Source of the DNA: Flammeovirga sp. EKP202
Lineage (GTDB): Bacteria > Bacteroidota > Bacteroidia > Cytophagales > Flammeovirgaceae
Reading direction: 5' to 3'
Length of the DNA stretch: 64,000 nt
Assembly (NCBI RefSeq): GCF_014534745.1
Contig: NZ_JACVVP010000015.1
Location: forward strand, 62,001-126,000
Below, one piece after another: positions 43,501 to 54,277 of the stretch; within the stretch, counting starts at the first letter, position 1, and every line of letters begins with the position of its first letter. Both the position numbers and the translations under genes were made by a program. Under the pieces are notes generated by a model, which saw only the letters and a list, made by a program, of their open reading frames with translations, was not told the DNA's origin and did no database searches.

Positions 43501-45572
43501 TATTCATAGATATTTTCAGCTACTAAATCAGTATCTATATAAACCGAATCAGTATTTGATAATTCAGCTACTAAAGTGTATTCTGCTTCCCCTTGCATTC
43601 TTCTTTCTAAACGAAGACCTACATTTTCCTTTTCTTCTTCAATTTTTCTCCAAGTCAAAGTCGCTTCTGTGCTATTTTTCATCTCTGCTTTAAACTCCAT
43701 TGGAGTTACTAAACGTGGCGTCAAATCTATTGTGAGCGTTTTAAAAGGAGAGACACCTACTGTATTTGTTGAATGAATTCTATAGTCGTATTCTTTTCCT
43801 AATACCGAAGTTTCATCTTTATAAGATGTCACTGTCAAATCTCCATCATATAATACTTCAAAGGCATCTTCACCTGCATATGATCGTTCAATTACAACAC
43901 CTTCTGCCTTAGGATCATTGATACTCCATGAAAGTGTTACATGTGTATTTTCATCAACTATGTAAGAAAAAGTTTCTGGAGCTTGAGGTGTTCCATCTGA
44001 CACATAAACTTCTAATTCAAAAAGTTTTACATCATTACCTTCATATGCAGGAACGTATAACCTCACTTTACTTGCGGTGATAGCCTCAAAAACATTTCTG
44101 TATGCTGCATGATCATTGTTTTCTTCTGTTACAATATCTACCCAAGCACCTTCTTTTTCATACTGGAAAGAAAATTGTTGAATTGGGTTTTTATAACCTG
44201 CATAGCCTGTCCAGAATGCAAAAGCTTCGATATCAAACTCTCCTTCTAAATCTACTTCAAGCCAATGTTCTTCATCATTTGTAGCTGATAACCATCTACT
44301 TGAATTCGATATCTTATCTCCATCTACAGCATTTACTCCTCCATAGCTTGCTTTTAATTCTGAGTCAACTGAGACTGATTTACCCTTTGCTACGTTCGTT
44401 AAGCCCGTTGGTAAAGCAGGTAAACCACAGAATTCGGCATGAAGAACTGCTTTTGCACTATTTAGTGTTGGTATTCTAAAAGAACCATTAGGGCTACCTA
44501 CACCAATATCTCCCCAGTGAAAGCCCGTGTACCAGAAAACAGTTGTGTTAGTTTCTTTTCCAAAATACTCGTTGGCTGCTTTCAGATATCCAGCTGAACG
44601 GATCATTTCAGATTCTATGCCATCTGGTTTTCCACCATTATTTACAAGATCACAGTCATATTTTGAATTTCCAATCTCAGTAATAACATAATTATGATCA
44701 AGTGCTTCAAAGTTACTATCCCAAACTTCTTTGAATTTTGCTTCCCATTCTTCTACTCCCCATGCTTCTCTTTCAGGATAAGATGAAAAATCATTTGATA
44801 CATAACGAGGGTACGTGTGCACTACCCAGACAATATTATCGATTACTTTTAAACCATCTACTAAAACTGAAGGGAATCGTTGTCCATAAACAGTACCACT
44901 TACCAAAATAGGTTTATTATACCATTTCTCGCTGATCTCTGCTCTAATTGCTGCCTCTTTTTCAATCGTTGACCAAGATGTGTTGGAGTGCCCACCAATA
45001 TTTTTCCAAATCTTACGCACGTAATCTCTCCATGCAGTATTTTGAGTAGAAGTATTACCATTTGCTGGTTCATTTTGAATCTCCCATCCACTTATATAAT
45101 CCAAGTAACCTCTGTTATTTAGAGAATCAATAGCAGCTTGCCAGTAACGTGTATCATATTCTGGACCTGGATCATCTGCATAGCCTACTTTTGGACTTGC
45201 CCAAAAACATACTAAAACATATTTTTGAGGACCTTCCATATTGATAATTTCCCCAATTCCATCTAACCAATCCGTCATATCATTTGGATCAGCTGTACCG
45301 TCAATCATAGGTCTTGAGAAACCTACTCGATAATTGGTAATCGGTTGTTGAAGTTGCTCGTCTAAAAGTGTTAAACTTTCTGTGATGGATTTTTCCTGGA
45401 TAATTCGAAATCCTTGCCAATCCGTTTTCGTGTTGTCGTCCCCATAATTATTATTGAGGTTCATACCTGCGCGTTCTGTGATTAGAGTACCTCCCTTTCC
45501 AGCTTGTGCCCATGACAAGACAGGGAAGATCATCACTACGCAGAAAAAGAGTAGTTTATTTCCTAATTTCAT
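40503..45572 (-). CDS. Giant clan GH-A (GH5-like) enzyme with discoidin and Fn3 modules, T9SS tail
   Basis: A 1689-residue secreted enzyme. Signal peptide ends SWA|QA. The catalytic TIM barrel (about 30-385) shows the clan GH-A pair: GWEIQNEPAN (acid/base Glu168) and YVITEIGNSKYD (nucleophile Glu299). Two F5/8-type C (CBM32-like) modules (about 395-530 and 715-850; each with AVDGD...SRW and HWLEVDLEGEFDI or QWLTVDLGAEYDI) and two Fn3 domains lie between and after them. Then come four A-B doublets of Fn3 (about 850-1600) and a T9SS tail (VYPNPSTGHFFIEY ... RSGIYFIRV). It likely cleaves a sulfated galactan at the cell surface, anchored by its CBMs. The GH family within clan GH-A is uncertain. 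It is the last PUL gene, separated from the GH16 gene by element E. Confidence 0.87.
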   Translation of the reverse strand: MKLGNKLLFFCVVMIFPVLSWAQAGKGGTLITERAGMNLNNNYGDDNTKTDWQGFRIIQEKSITESLTLLDEQLQQPITNYRVGFSRPMIDGTADPNDMTDWLDGIGEIINMEGPQKYVLVCFWASPKVGYADDPGPEYDTRYWQAAIDSLNNRGYLDYISGWEIQNEPANGNTSTQNTAWRDYVRKIWKNIGGHSNTSWSTIEKEAAIRAEISEKWYNKPILVSGTVYGQRFPSVLVDGLKVIDNIVWVVHTYPRYVSNDFSSYPEREAWGVEEWEAKFKEVWDSNFEALDHNYVITEIGNSKYDCDLVNNGGKPDGIESEMIRSAGYLKAANEYFGKETNTTVFWYTGFHWGDIGVGSPNGSFRIPTLNSAKAVLHAEFCGLPALPTGLTNVAKGKSVSVDSELKASYGGVNAVDGDKISNSSRWLSATNDEEHWLEVDLEGEFDIEAFAFWTGYAGYKNPIQQFSFQYEKEGAWVDIVTEENNDHAAYRNVFEAITASKVRLYVPAYEGNDVKLFELEVYVSDGTPQAPETFSYIVDENTHVTLSWSINDPKAEGVVIERSYAGEDAFEVLYDGDLTVTSYKDETSVLGKEYDYRIHSTNTVGVSPFKTLTIDLTPRLVTPMEFKAEMKNSTEATLTWRKIEEEKENVGLRLERRMQGEAEYTLVAELSNTDSVYIDTDLVAENIYEYIIYGYAGEFSSEGAEASVLVTKWINVALNKTAETSTQDGSKDGSRAVDGDIIDNGSRWVSSNSGEEQWLTVDLGAEYDIQAVGLWTGGSGIYNKPNTQFSFQYYKEDQWMDIITEKDNAAAVYFKEFEKVQASKVRYYVPAYTDNRVRLYEMKVYVEERVPHSPTALDASVNEAMKVELSWDNVEDVFDYEFVIKRSLRGEDNFVQVGSVKEALSFIDLSVSTNTSYDYRLYTKNKVGESEAFVTTSVDIDPVVSPPTDVRVTVLGPTTINLNWTLPLLSDHNEIIVSRKLATEEVYTELVTLGSEVTTYEDTNLAVGTEYTYAIHTVLNELKSDAVEVTVTTEARVPNAPTTLEAIVNEAKQVALSWADVEDVLDYEFVIERSLQGENNFVEVIVLDKGTLTFNDVNVKTNTSYDYRLYTMNNIGKSETYASSAVKVPALIEAVSDLEVVEKGQTTVSLSWMLSEVSDHDQVMISRKRMGDETYTEVATLEMNVTTFTDTFVEAAKTYTYAVYTALNGISSDTVNIDVTTDLRVPNSPTNISAMVNASMQVELAWTNVVDELDYEFVLERSLKDEDNFVQIQLPDGALTFTDTDVNTNTSYDYRLYTMNEAGKSNAFASTTVEVPALIEAVSDVEVVEKGQTTVSLSWTLPTVSDHNNVIVSRKLSTEDDFTFITSLDKNATSYEDSELALGTEYVYAIYTALNDHSSDTVEVTVVTDSRIPNSPTTLEAVVNESLQVELTWDNVVDVVDFTFVLERSIKDEDDFVQVELLEGALTLTDTDVETNTSYDYRLYTMNDLGKSESFATTSVDIPALIASVTELEVVEKGQTVVNLSWILPEVSDHDHIVVSRKVSTDEEYTVVGTLEHDATSFEDTNLEASTAYMYLVQTGLDDQYSVAAEVTVSTDAVLSIGDFEKAKFVVYPNPSTGHFFIEYTKQINEEITITVLDVIGKTQMKVFSGNSNQLYQPLEVQHQLRSGIYFIRVDNHKESEIFRILIQ
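40800..43030 (-). repeat. Four tandem Fn3 doublets
   Basis: An A-B unit of about 188 residues (about 565 bp) repeats four times. Blocks encoding TNTSYDYRLYTxN recur at about 41122, 41689, 42247 and 42810, and B units share VEKGQTTVSLSW and SDHxxxxVSRK. The DNA is clearly similar between units. Confidence 0.85.
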
Positions 45573-45613
45573 ACTTGAAGAGTTTTATATTAAAAAATTA
45601 TGTTTGTGTTGTG

Positions 45614-45886
45614 TTAATTGTAAACTAAATTATCGTCAAATTTCAATCGACCTTCCTACAAGTAATTATAGGATCTACTTTCAAACTTCCTTCTTCTTCA
45701 TTTTTGTCTTGAAACAAAAAGTTAGAAGCTTTAAAGTCAAGGCCAAAGGGAAGTACTACCATACGAAATTAGGTAGAAAGTCCACTGGCACGAATGTTAA
45801 GCGTTAGCGTCATTCGTGTCCTACAGATTATCGGAAATCTCTTGATTTCTAACTACTATAAATAGCGAAAACTTAGTTTATTGTAA
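45614..45886 (+). repeat. Dispersed element, copy E (both ends, interior deletion)
   Basis: Left TTAATTGTAAACTAAATTATCG and right CGAAAACTTAGTTTATTGTAAG are terminal inverted repeats. Inside are the TTTTTGT/ACAAAAA hairpin remnant, AAGGCCAAAGGGAAGTACTA and CACGAATGTTAAGCGTTAGC up to CATTCGTG, which pairs with CACGAATG. About 130 bp of the full-length interior are missing. It lies in the gap before the giant GH-A gene start and after the GH16 stop. The remaining bases 45887-45989 are AT-rich without features. Confidence 0.87.
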
Positions 45887-45989
45887 GTACTAATAATATA
45901 TAACTGAATTGTATATAACTAATTTATATATACGTATATATTTAGTTTATTGTTTAATAATTAGAAATTCATTTAAATTAAGAATTGTG

Positions 45990-46832
45990 TTATTTTTTAA
46001 AACTATAATACCTAAAGTAATCATAGATGGCTTGGCTATCTTCCGCTCCTTCTTTATTCCAATTTGCGGAAATTGCAGTTAGCCAAACATTGATATAATC
46101 ATGCTCGTATTCAGAAGCGGAATACGATGTACTATGTGTTTCTTTACCATCTACGAAGAAGCGAAGTGTTTCGTCTGTCCATTCAAAAGCATAAGTATGC
46201 CAATCAATAGCTTGAAAATCTTTGATCCTTGTCAAATCCGCAGGTGGCTTTGGTAAACGCCCTACTTCTTTCCCTTTTTCGTTCCAAATGATAACATGCT
46301 GTGTGAAACGATTTAAACCTTTTTGGCCAGGATCTTCACCGTGTTCACTAGAATTTTCAAAACAGTCAATTTCCGTTCTTCTAATTCCAGGGTAGGTTGT
46401 TGCTACTTCATCTCCATCAATTTCGGCAGCCATTGCCCAGAAAGAGTGATGCCAACCTTCATCTATTTCTCCATCCTGATCGCTGTCTATACCGTTACCC
46501 AACTTTGCTCTTACCTCATAATAACCATATCTAAAACGTTCTCTTGAAACAATACCTGCACCTGTAGCCAATTTTCCGTCTAAAGGTTGACTCAATTGCT
46601 TTAAGTGAAGTGTCAAGTACCCGTTACCAATTTCAACATTTTCTTTTAGTTGAACACTCCTATGTTTGTTATCTGTTCGATAAGCCCATTTTGTAAGATC
46701 AAGTTGGTTGCCATCAAAGTTATCCTCAAACTTCAATTCATACAATGAATAATCAATGCCTGATTGCTTTTGACAACTGGTCATTTGAAAAAATAAGATG
46801 GCTAATATATAGAGAAAATGATTGCTCTTCAT
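45990..46832 (-). CDS. GH16 lipoprotein
   Basis: A 280-residue lipoprotein (lipobox QMTSC, Cys20), probably displayed on the cell surface. The GH16 domain fills the protein. The active-site strand is RTEIDCFENS, with nucleophile Glu154, Asp156 and acid/base Glu159. Just before it lies DSDQDGEIDEGW (about 117-128), an EF-hand-like Asp-rich loop that may bind calcium, unusual for GH16. There is no separate CBM, unlike the GH16 at 10657. It is probably an endo-acting enzyme that trims galactan to importable size. It is flanked on both sides by dispersed elements E and F within the minus-strand operon. Confidence 0.88.
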   Translation of the reverse strand: MKSNHFLYILAILFFQMTSCQKQSGIDYSLYELKFEDNFDGNQLDLTKWAYRTDNKHRSVQLKENVEIGNGYLTLHLKQLSQPLDGKLATGAGIVSRERFRYGYYEVRAKLGNGIDSDQDGEIDEGWHHSFWAMAAEIDGDEVATTYPGIRRTEIDCFENSSEHGEDPGQKGLNRFTQHVIIWNEKGKEVGRLPKPPADLTRIKDFQAIDWHTYAFEWTDETLRFFVDGKETHSTSYSASEYEHDYINVWLTAISANWNKEGAEDSQAIYDYFRYYSFKK

Positions 46833-46941
46833 CTGTATTAAAAAGTATTTATATTGCTAATATAGCAACTTGTTTTTGAAATCAAAAAAATTAATGTAAC
46901 AAATACATTTTATATTATCTTAGATAGATGATTCGGTGTTT

Positions 46942-47342
46942 AAATGCATTGTAAACAAAAGTTTTCGATTATATATGGTGTTTAGAAATCAGGAGATTTC
47001 TTATGATCTGTTGGGCACGAATGACGCTATCGCTTAACATTCGCGCCAGTGGAATTTCTATTCTTTCAGTTTAGTAGTATTTCCTCCGGCCTTGAAGGGA
47101 AAAGCGTTAAGAATTTCATAGAATGAGCCGTTAAAAATGATTTTGCTGTTTGAGCGCAGCGAGTTTAAAATCATTTAGGCGAATGGAATGAAATTTAGCT
47201 TTTGACTTCTAAGCCTAGCTTTTTTTGCTTCGTTTTTTCAGCAATGGAAAAAATGAAGAAGAAGGCAGATTGGAAGTACTATCTTAAAAGATTGTAGAAA
47301 TGTAATTTGAAAGTTGGCGAAAACTTAGTTTACAGTCCATTA
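46942..47342 (-). repeat. Dispersed element, complete copy F
   Basis: About 400 bp with left AATGCATTGTAAACAAAAG..TTTTCG and right, read inwards, AATGGACTGTAAACTAAG..TTTTCG. Same interior order as copy C. The hairpin at 47228-47258 reads CTTCGTTTTTTC/GAAAAAATGAAG, differing from copies C and D but still paired. A further stem AATGATTTT/AAAATCATT surrounds TTTGAGCGCAGC. It separates the GH30-like and GH16 genes. Bases 46833-46941 of the same gap hold no feature. Confidence 0.88.
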
Positions 47343-47374
47343 AACTATAAGTGATATTTTTATCGAATAATCAA

Positions 47375-49297
47375 CTACCTCTCTTCCCAGAATTCCCAAC
47401 TCAAATGAGGTAGAGTGGCATTGATTTCTTTTCCTTTAAATACACCCATTTTTACACCCTTTGAATCCTTTCCTCTCTCATAAGGTGTATAACGATAGAC
47501 ATCCCATTTTGATTTTGAAGAACACTGTGTGTCAATCGTAAAATTATAGTCTCCTCCTGTTCTATTTGAAATCACCACCGTCCTTTTACCATTTGGTTTT
47601 TCAAATACCAAAATACGAGCATCCCTATTATACTCAGCTTCTTCTAACTTTAGTACTGTTGAATTCCAAGGCATATGATGAATAAAACTTCCTACAGCAT
47701 TCCAATTGTAATCGTTATAAATCCAATGTCCAGGTTTCATTTCAACCGCCGCCTTTTCTAATTTCATGGCACTTGATCTTATTTTCATAGGGCTATTAAC
47801 ACCTACTTCAATAGCAAAAGCTTTATGATCACTTCGATCTAAAAATAAAGCATGGGGAGCACCGTAAGTCTCTCCTTCTTGACCGGTATGCGATGGAATC
47901 TGATGTTTTCCTTTTTTCAAAACTGTAGTATAAACAACGTCCGTTCCTTCTTCCCTTTTGATTACTTTGGTTGTTCTTTCCCAATTACCTTCAGGCACAT
48001 AACCACCATGTTGATCTACCACTAAATAAACTTTCGTTTCTTGTCCTAAGATAAAATTGAAATCCCTTCCTGGTTTTTTATCTGTTTTCCTTGTCACATT
48101 GACAAATTCCATGGCCTTAAATTCTTCGGGCATTTCTTGAATTTGAGGACCACCCTGCCAACGTTGGTAAGCATCATTCATTTCTTTCTTTTCTGAGTTC
48201 AATGCTTTCCAGAAACCTAAAGAATAACCGCTTGCCTCAGAGTTTTTAAAAGGTTTCAGTGCATGGATCCAATACCATGTGGGATTACCCACTAATTGAA
48301 ATGAATTCATGATATGTTGCACATTGTTCAGACACCTTTCTGGGGTTGCTTCACCACTAAGGTATTCGTATTCATTTTGAAACCATGGTCTCTTAGGAAG
48401 TTCGTCTTCAATCTTTTTCCCTACTTTACGAACTGATTCAGAATCCCAACCTATGGTATGCACTGCATAAGCATCTACCAGATTCGCTACTTCAGGCCTG
48501 TGCATTCCAACAGCTATTTTTCTTGGGAAAGCTGTTTCCGTATCACTTAAAAGTAAAATATCGGGATCGTAAGCTCTGACTTTTGACGCAACCGCTGTAT
48601 AAGCTGTTACATAATCTTCAGCCTTTACATATCTACAAGTAGAGTATCTTTGTTTATTCGATACCCAAGGTTCATTTTGCAACCCCCATTGTACTGTTCT
48701 AATTCCAGCTTGTTGCAAAGTAATAATATCATTGACACAAGCCTCTGCGAATTCTTGTAAAAAACGTGTGGTATCTCCTTTATAAATTGGATCATTTTTG
48801 AAATCTGGCCCGAAACATCTTAGCGTATTGTAATCATCTTTATTACTTGTTCCCAAATAACTTGAATTGGCTTTCCAATAAGGTGTAGGAGACCAGTATT
48901 CCATTGATACCCCTTCTACTCCAGCTAAGTCCAACATCTCTTTTATTTCTTCCAATTGCGTGGACCAACGGGGTTGTAATTGCTTTTGTTCCTGATCCGT
49001 TCCTCTCCAATATAATCCACCGGCAATACGACAAAAACGAAAGCCTTTTAACATCTCCTCCGCAAATCGTTCTCTCTCTTTCACGGTCAACCCATAAGGC
49101 ACTGAGACTACACTATCTTCTGGTAATCCCGTATTTCCCGAACCGATGGCATCACTTTGAATTTCAAACCCAATACCCCAAACCTCTTGTTTCTTCTCAT
49201 TGGGGTAAATTTTAAATTCTCCTTTTCCTTGACCGAATGCAAAAGAAAAAAAGAATAACATCAACCAACTTTGTATTAATACTTTTTTCATCATCAC
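47375..49297 (-). CDS. GH30-like clan GH-A glycosidase
   Basis: A 640-residue secreted protein. The signal peptide ends FAFG|QG; three consecutive ATGs leave the exact start open by two codons. The TIM barrel (about 28-400) carries MEYWSPTPYWKAN, recalling the WSSPxWMK strand of GH30, then VQWGLQNEPW (acid/base Glu209) and PWFQNEYEYLSGE (nucleophile probably Glu309). A C-terminal beta-sandwich (about 415-640) fits the GH30 side domain. GH86 agarase/porphyranase is the main alternative. It probably cleaves beta-galactosidic bonds. Six bp separate it from the upstream sulfatase gene, so the two are co-transcribed. Confidence 0.8.
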   Translation of the reverse strand: MMMKKVLIQSWLMLFFFSFAFGQGKGEFKIYPNEKKQEVWGIGFEIQSDAIGSGNTGLPEDSVVSVPYGLTVKERERFAEEMLKGFRFCRIAGGLYWRGTDQEQKQLQPRWSTQLEEIKEMLDLAGVEGVSMEYWSPTPYWKANSSYLGTSNKDDYNTLRCFGPDFKNDPIYKGDTTRFLQEFAEACVNDIITLQQAGIRTVQWGLQNEPWVSNKQRYSTCRYVKAEDYVTAYTAVASKVRAYDPDILLLSDTETAFPRKIAVGMHRPEVANLVDAYAVHTIGWDSESVRKVGKKIEDELPKRPWFQNEYEYLSGEATPERCLNNVQHIMNSFQLVGNPTWYWIHALKPFKNSEASGYSLGFWKALNSEKKEMNDAYQRWQGGPQIQEMPEEFKAMEFVNVTRKTDKKPGRDFNFILGQETKVYLVVDQHGGYVPEGNWERTTKVIKREEGTDVVYTTVLKKGKHQIPSHTGQEGETYGAPHALFLDRSDHKAFAIEVGVNSPMKIRSSAMKLEKAAVEMKPGHWIYNDYNWNAVGSFIHHMPWNSTVLKLEEAEYNRDARILVFEKPNGKRTVVISNRTGGDYNFTIDTQCSSKSKWDVYRYTPYERGKDSKGVKMGVFKGKEINATLPHLSWEFWEER

Positions 49298-49303
49298 ACA
49301 CTA

Positions 49304-50701
49304 TTATTTTACTTTGGGATTTTTAGGTTGCTCTAATTGATAGTCTGCATCATACAAGTCCAATTGTCTTTTTTTCCAAACAGCACCTTCCAAAAACACC
49401 GGATGTGGTAATGTAACGTCCCATTGTCCTAACTCCTTCAACATCTCCTCTGTTTTTTTCTGGTATTTCAAAGACACATTATGCTGCTCAGAAACATCTT
49501 TTGATAAATCATAAAGCTCAGGCATTCTGTCTGGCAGACGAACTAATTTCCACTTGCCTTTTCTATAGGCTGCACTAATGGTAAACTTCCACATCAACTC
49601 TTCGTGTGGTAATTTTTTATTGACTCCTGTAAAGTATGGAACCAAATCTATTCCATCAAACTTACACTCTTCCGTAATTTCACCACCTGCTGCCACTAAC
49701 ATTGTAGGAGCGAAATCAAGAGCTGAAACTGTCTCCGTATATTTTTCTCCTTTGGGCAATACTTTTGGCCATGAAACGATATAAGGCACGTGGATACCAC
49801 CCTCAAATAAAATTCCTTTTTGGCCATTGTAAGGAGCATTGACCGATGCATTGTGATTAACAGGACCGCCATTATCACTGATAAACATAATGATAGTATT
49901 GTCATATAAACCCTCCTTTTTTAGTGTATTCGTTATTCTTCCAATATTAATATCCAAACGGTGAACCATGGCGAGGTAAGTTCTTCTTTTTGTATCTTCT
50001 ATATGAGAAAATAACTGGAGATCTTCTTTTGTGGCTTGAAGCGGGGTATGGGGTGCATTAAAGGATGCATACAAAAAGAAAGGTTCGTTTTTATGTCTTC
50101 GAATAAAATCTACACATTCATCTCCTTTATCATCTGTGATGTAAGAAAGTTTTTGAGGTGTTTTATAATTACACTCGATGGGAGCTTTATAACCTCTTCC
50201 ATTTTCTTTCGCAATAAAGTAATCGTGTCCTCCGCTTGTATATCCCCAAAACTCTTCAAATCCTCTTTTAGTAGGATGATACTTCGGTAAACTTCCCAAA
50301 TGCCATTTACCAATTAATGCCGTTTTATAGCCTAAATCTTTTAATCTTGTGGCTATTGTCTTTTCAGATAACGGCAACCCTAAATACTCAGGATCAAAGC
50401 CAGGTTGATTTCCACCTAAATTATTATCATAACCAAATTTCACTTGATGTCTCCCGGTAATAAATCCAGCCCTTGAAGGACTACATACGGGTGCTGAGGT
50501 ATAACCTTCTGTACACAACACGCCATCATGCGCTAATTGATCGATATTTGGAGTATTTATTTGCTTACTTCCGTGAAGACTGATGTCTGCAAAACCTAAA
50601 TCATCTGCTACAATCAAGACAATATTAGGTCGGGCATCTTGTGCATTTACGTTGAACAGCGCCCAACACAAGATGGATAAAGTATATATTATTTTTTTCA
50701 T
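49304..50701 (-). CDS. Secreted sulfatase, family S1
   Basis: A 465-residue protein from the ATG at 50701, which starts a normal signal peptide (cleavage NVNA|QD); the frame runs 31 codons further upstream without a plausible leader. Canonical sulfatase: VADDLGFAD (first metal site), CSPSR (Cys73-Arg77, formylglycine), GKWHLG, and MFISDNGGP (second metal site). EGGIHVPYI follows. No lipobox, so it is likely periplasmic. The short gap (6 bp) to the following GH30-like gene indicates one transcript. It should desulfate galactan oligomers; the position on the sugar is not readable. Confidence 0.93.
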   Translation of the reverse strand: MKKIIYTLSILCWALFNVNAQDARPNIVLIVADDLGFADISLHGSKQINTPNIDQLAHDGVLCTEGYTSAPVCSPSRAGFITGRHQVKFGYDNNLGGNQPGFDPEYLGLPLSEKTIATRLKDLGYKTALIGKWHLGSLPKYHPTKRGFEEFWGYTSGGHDYFIAKENGRGYKAPIECNYKTPQKLSYITDDKGDECVDFIRRHKNEPFFLYASFNAPHTPLQATKEDLQLFSHIEDTKRRTYLAMVHRLDINIGRITNTLKKEGLYDNTIIMFISDNGGPVNHNASVNAPYNGQKGILFEGGIHVPYIVSWPKVLPKGEKYTETVSALDFAPTMLVAAGGEITEECKFDGIDLVPYFTGVNKKLPHEELMWKFTISAAYRKGKWKLVRLPDRMPELYDLSKDVSEQHNVSLKYQKKTEEMLKELGQWDVTLPHPVFLEGAVWKKRQLDLYDADYQLEQPKNPKVK

Positions 50702-50805
50702 ACTTAATGGTTTATTATTCTTATTCCGTAAACTTTTTAGAAAATTAAAGTTGTTTTGGTCTTCATGAATTGTTTTTATGTGTAACTGCTTCAATAGATT
50801 GATAA

Positions 50806-50836
50806 ATCACCTAAATCCTGAAAGGACTTAGGTGAT
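50806..50836 (-). other. Intra-operon hairpin
   Basis: ATCACCTAA/TTAGGTGAT with an additional TCC/GGA inner pairing, between the GH2 stop and the sulfatase start. No T run follows on the minus strand, so an mRNA-processing or stability role is as likely as weak termination. Confidence 0.6.
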
Positions 50837-50858
50837 CCAATATTACACACTGCTTTGT

Positions 50859-54128
<3,270 letters not shown>

Positions 54129-54141
54129 TTATTACACTGAA

Positions 54142-54199
54142 TTAATGTAGTAAGTAAGAACACTACAACGTAATGCTCCTACTATCTTACTTACATTAA
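54142..54199 (-). other. Intra-operon imperfect hairpin
   Basis: TTAATGTA(GTA)AGTAAG pairs with CTTACTTACATTAA with a 3-nt bulge, in the 179-bp gap between the two GH2 genes. No strong T run, so a role in mRNA processing or differential expression is inferred only. Confidence 0.5.
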
Positions 54200-54277
54200 A
54201 TTTTTAAACTATTTAGCTATCGCTATTCTACCGAGGTTCTGCAATGCCCCGATAAGATCTGAATGATTACTATTTAA

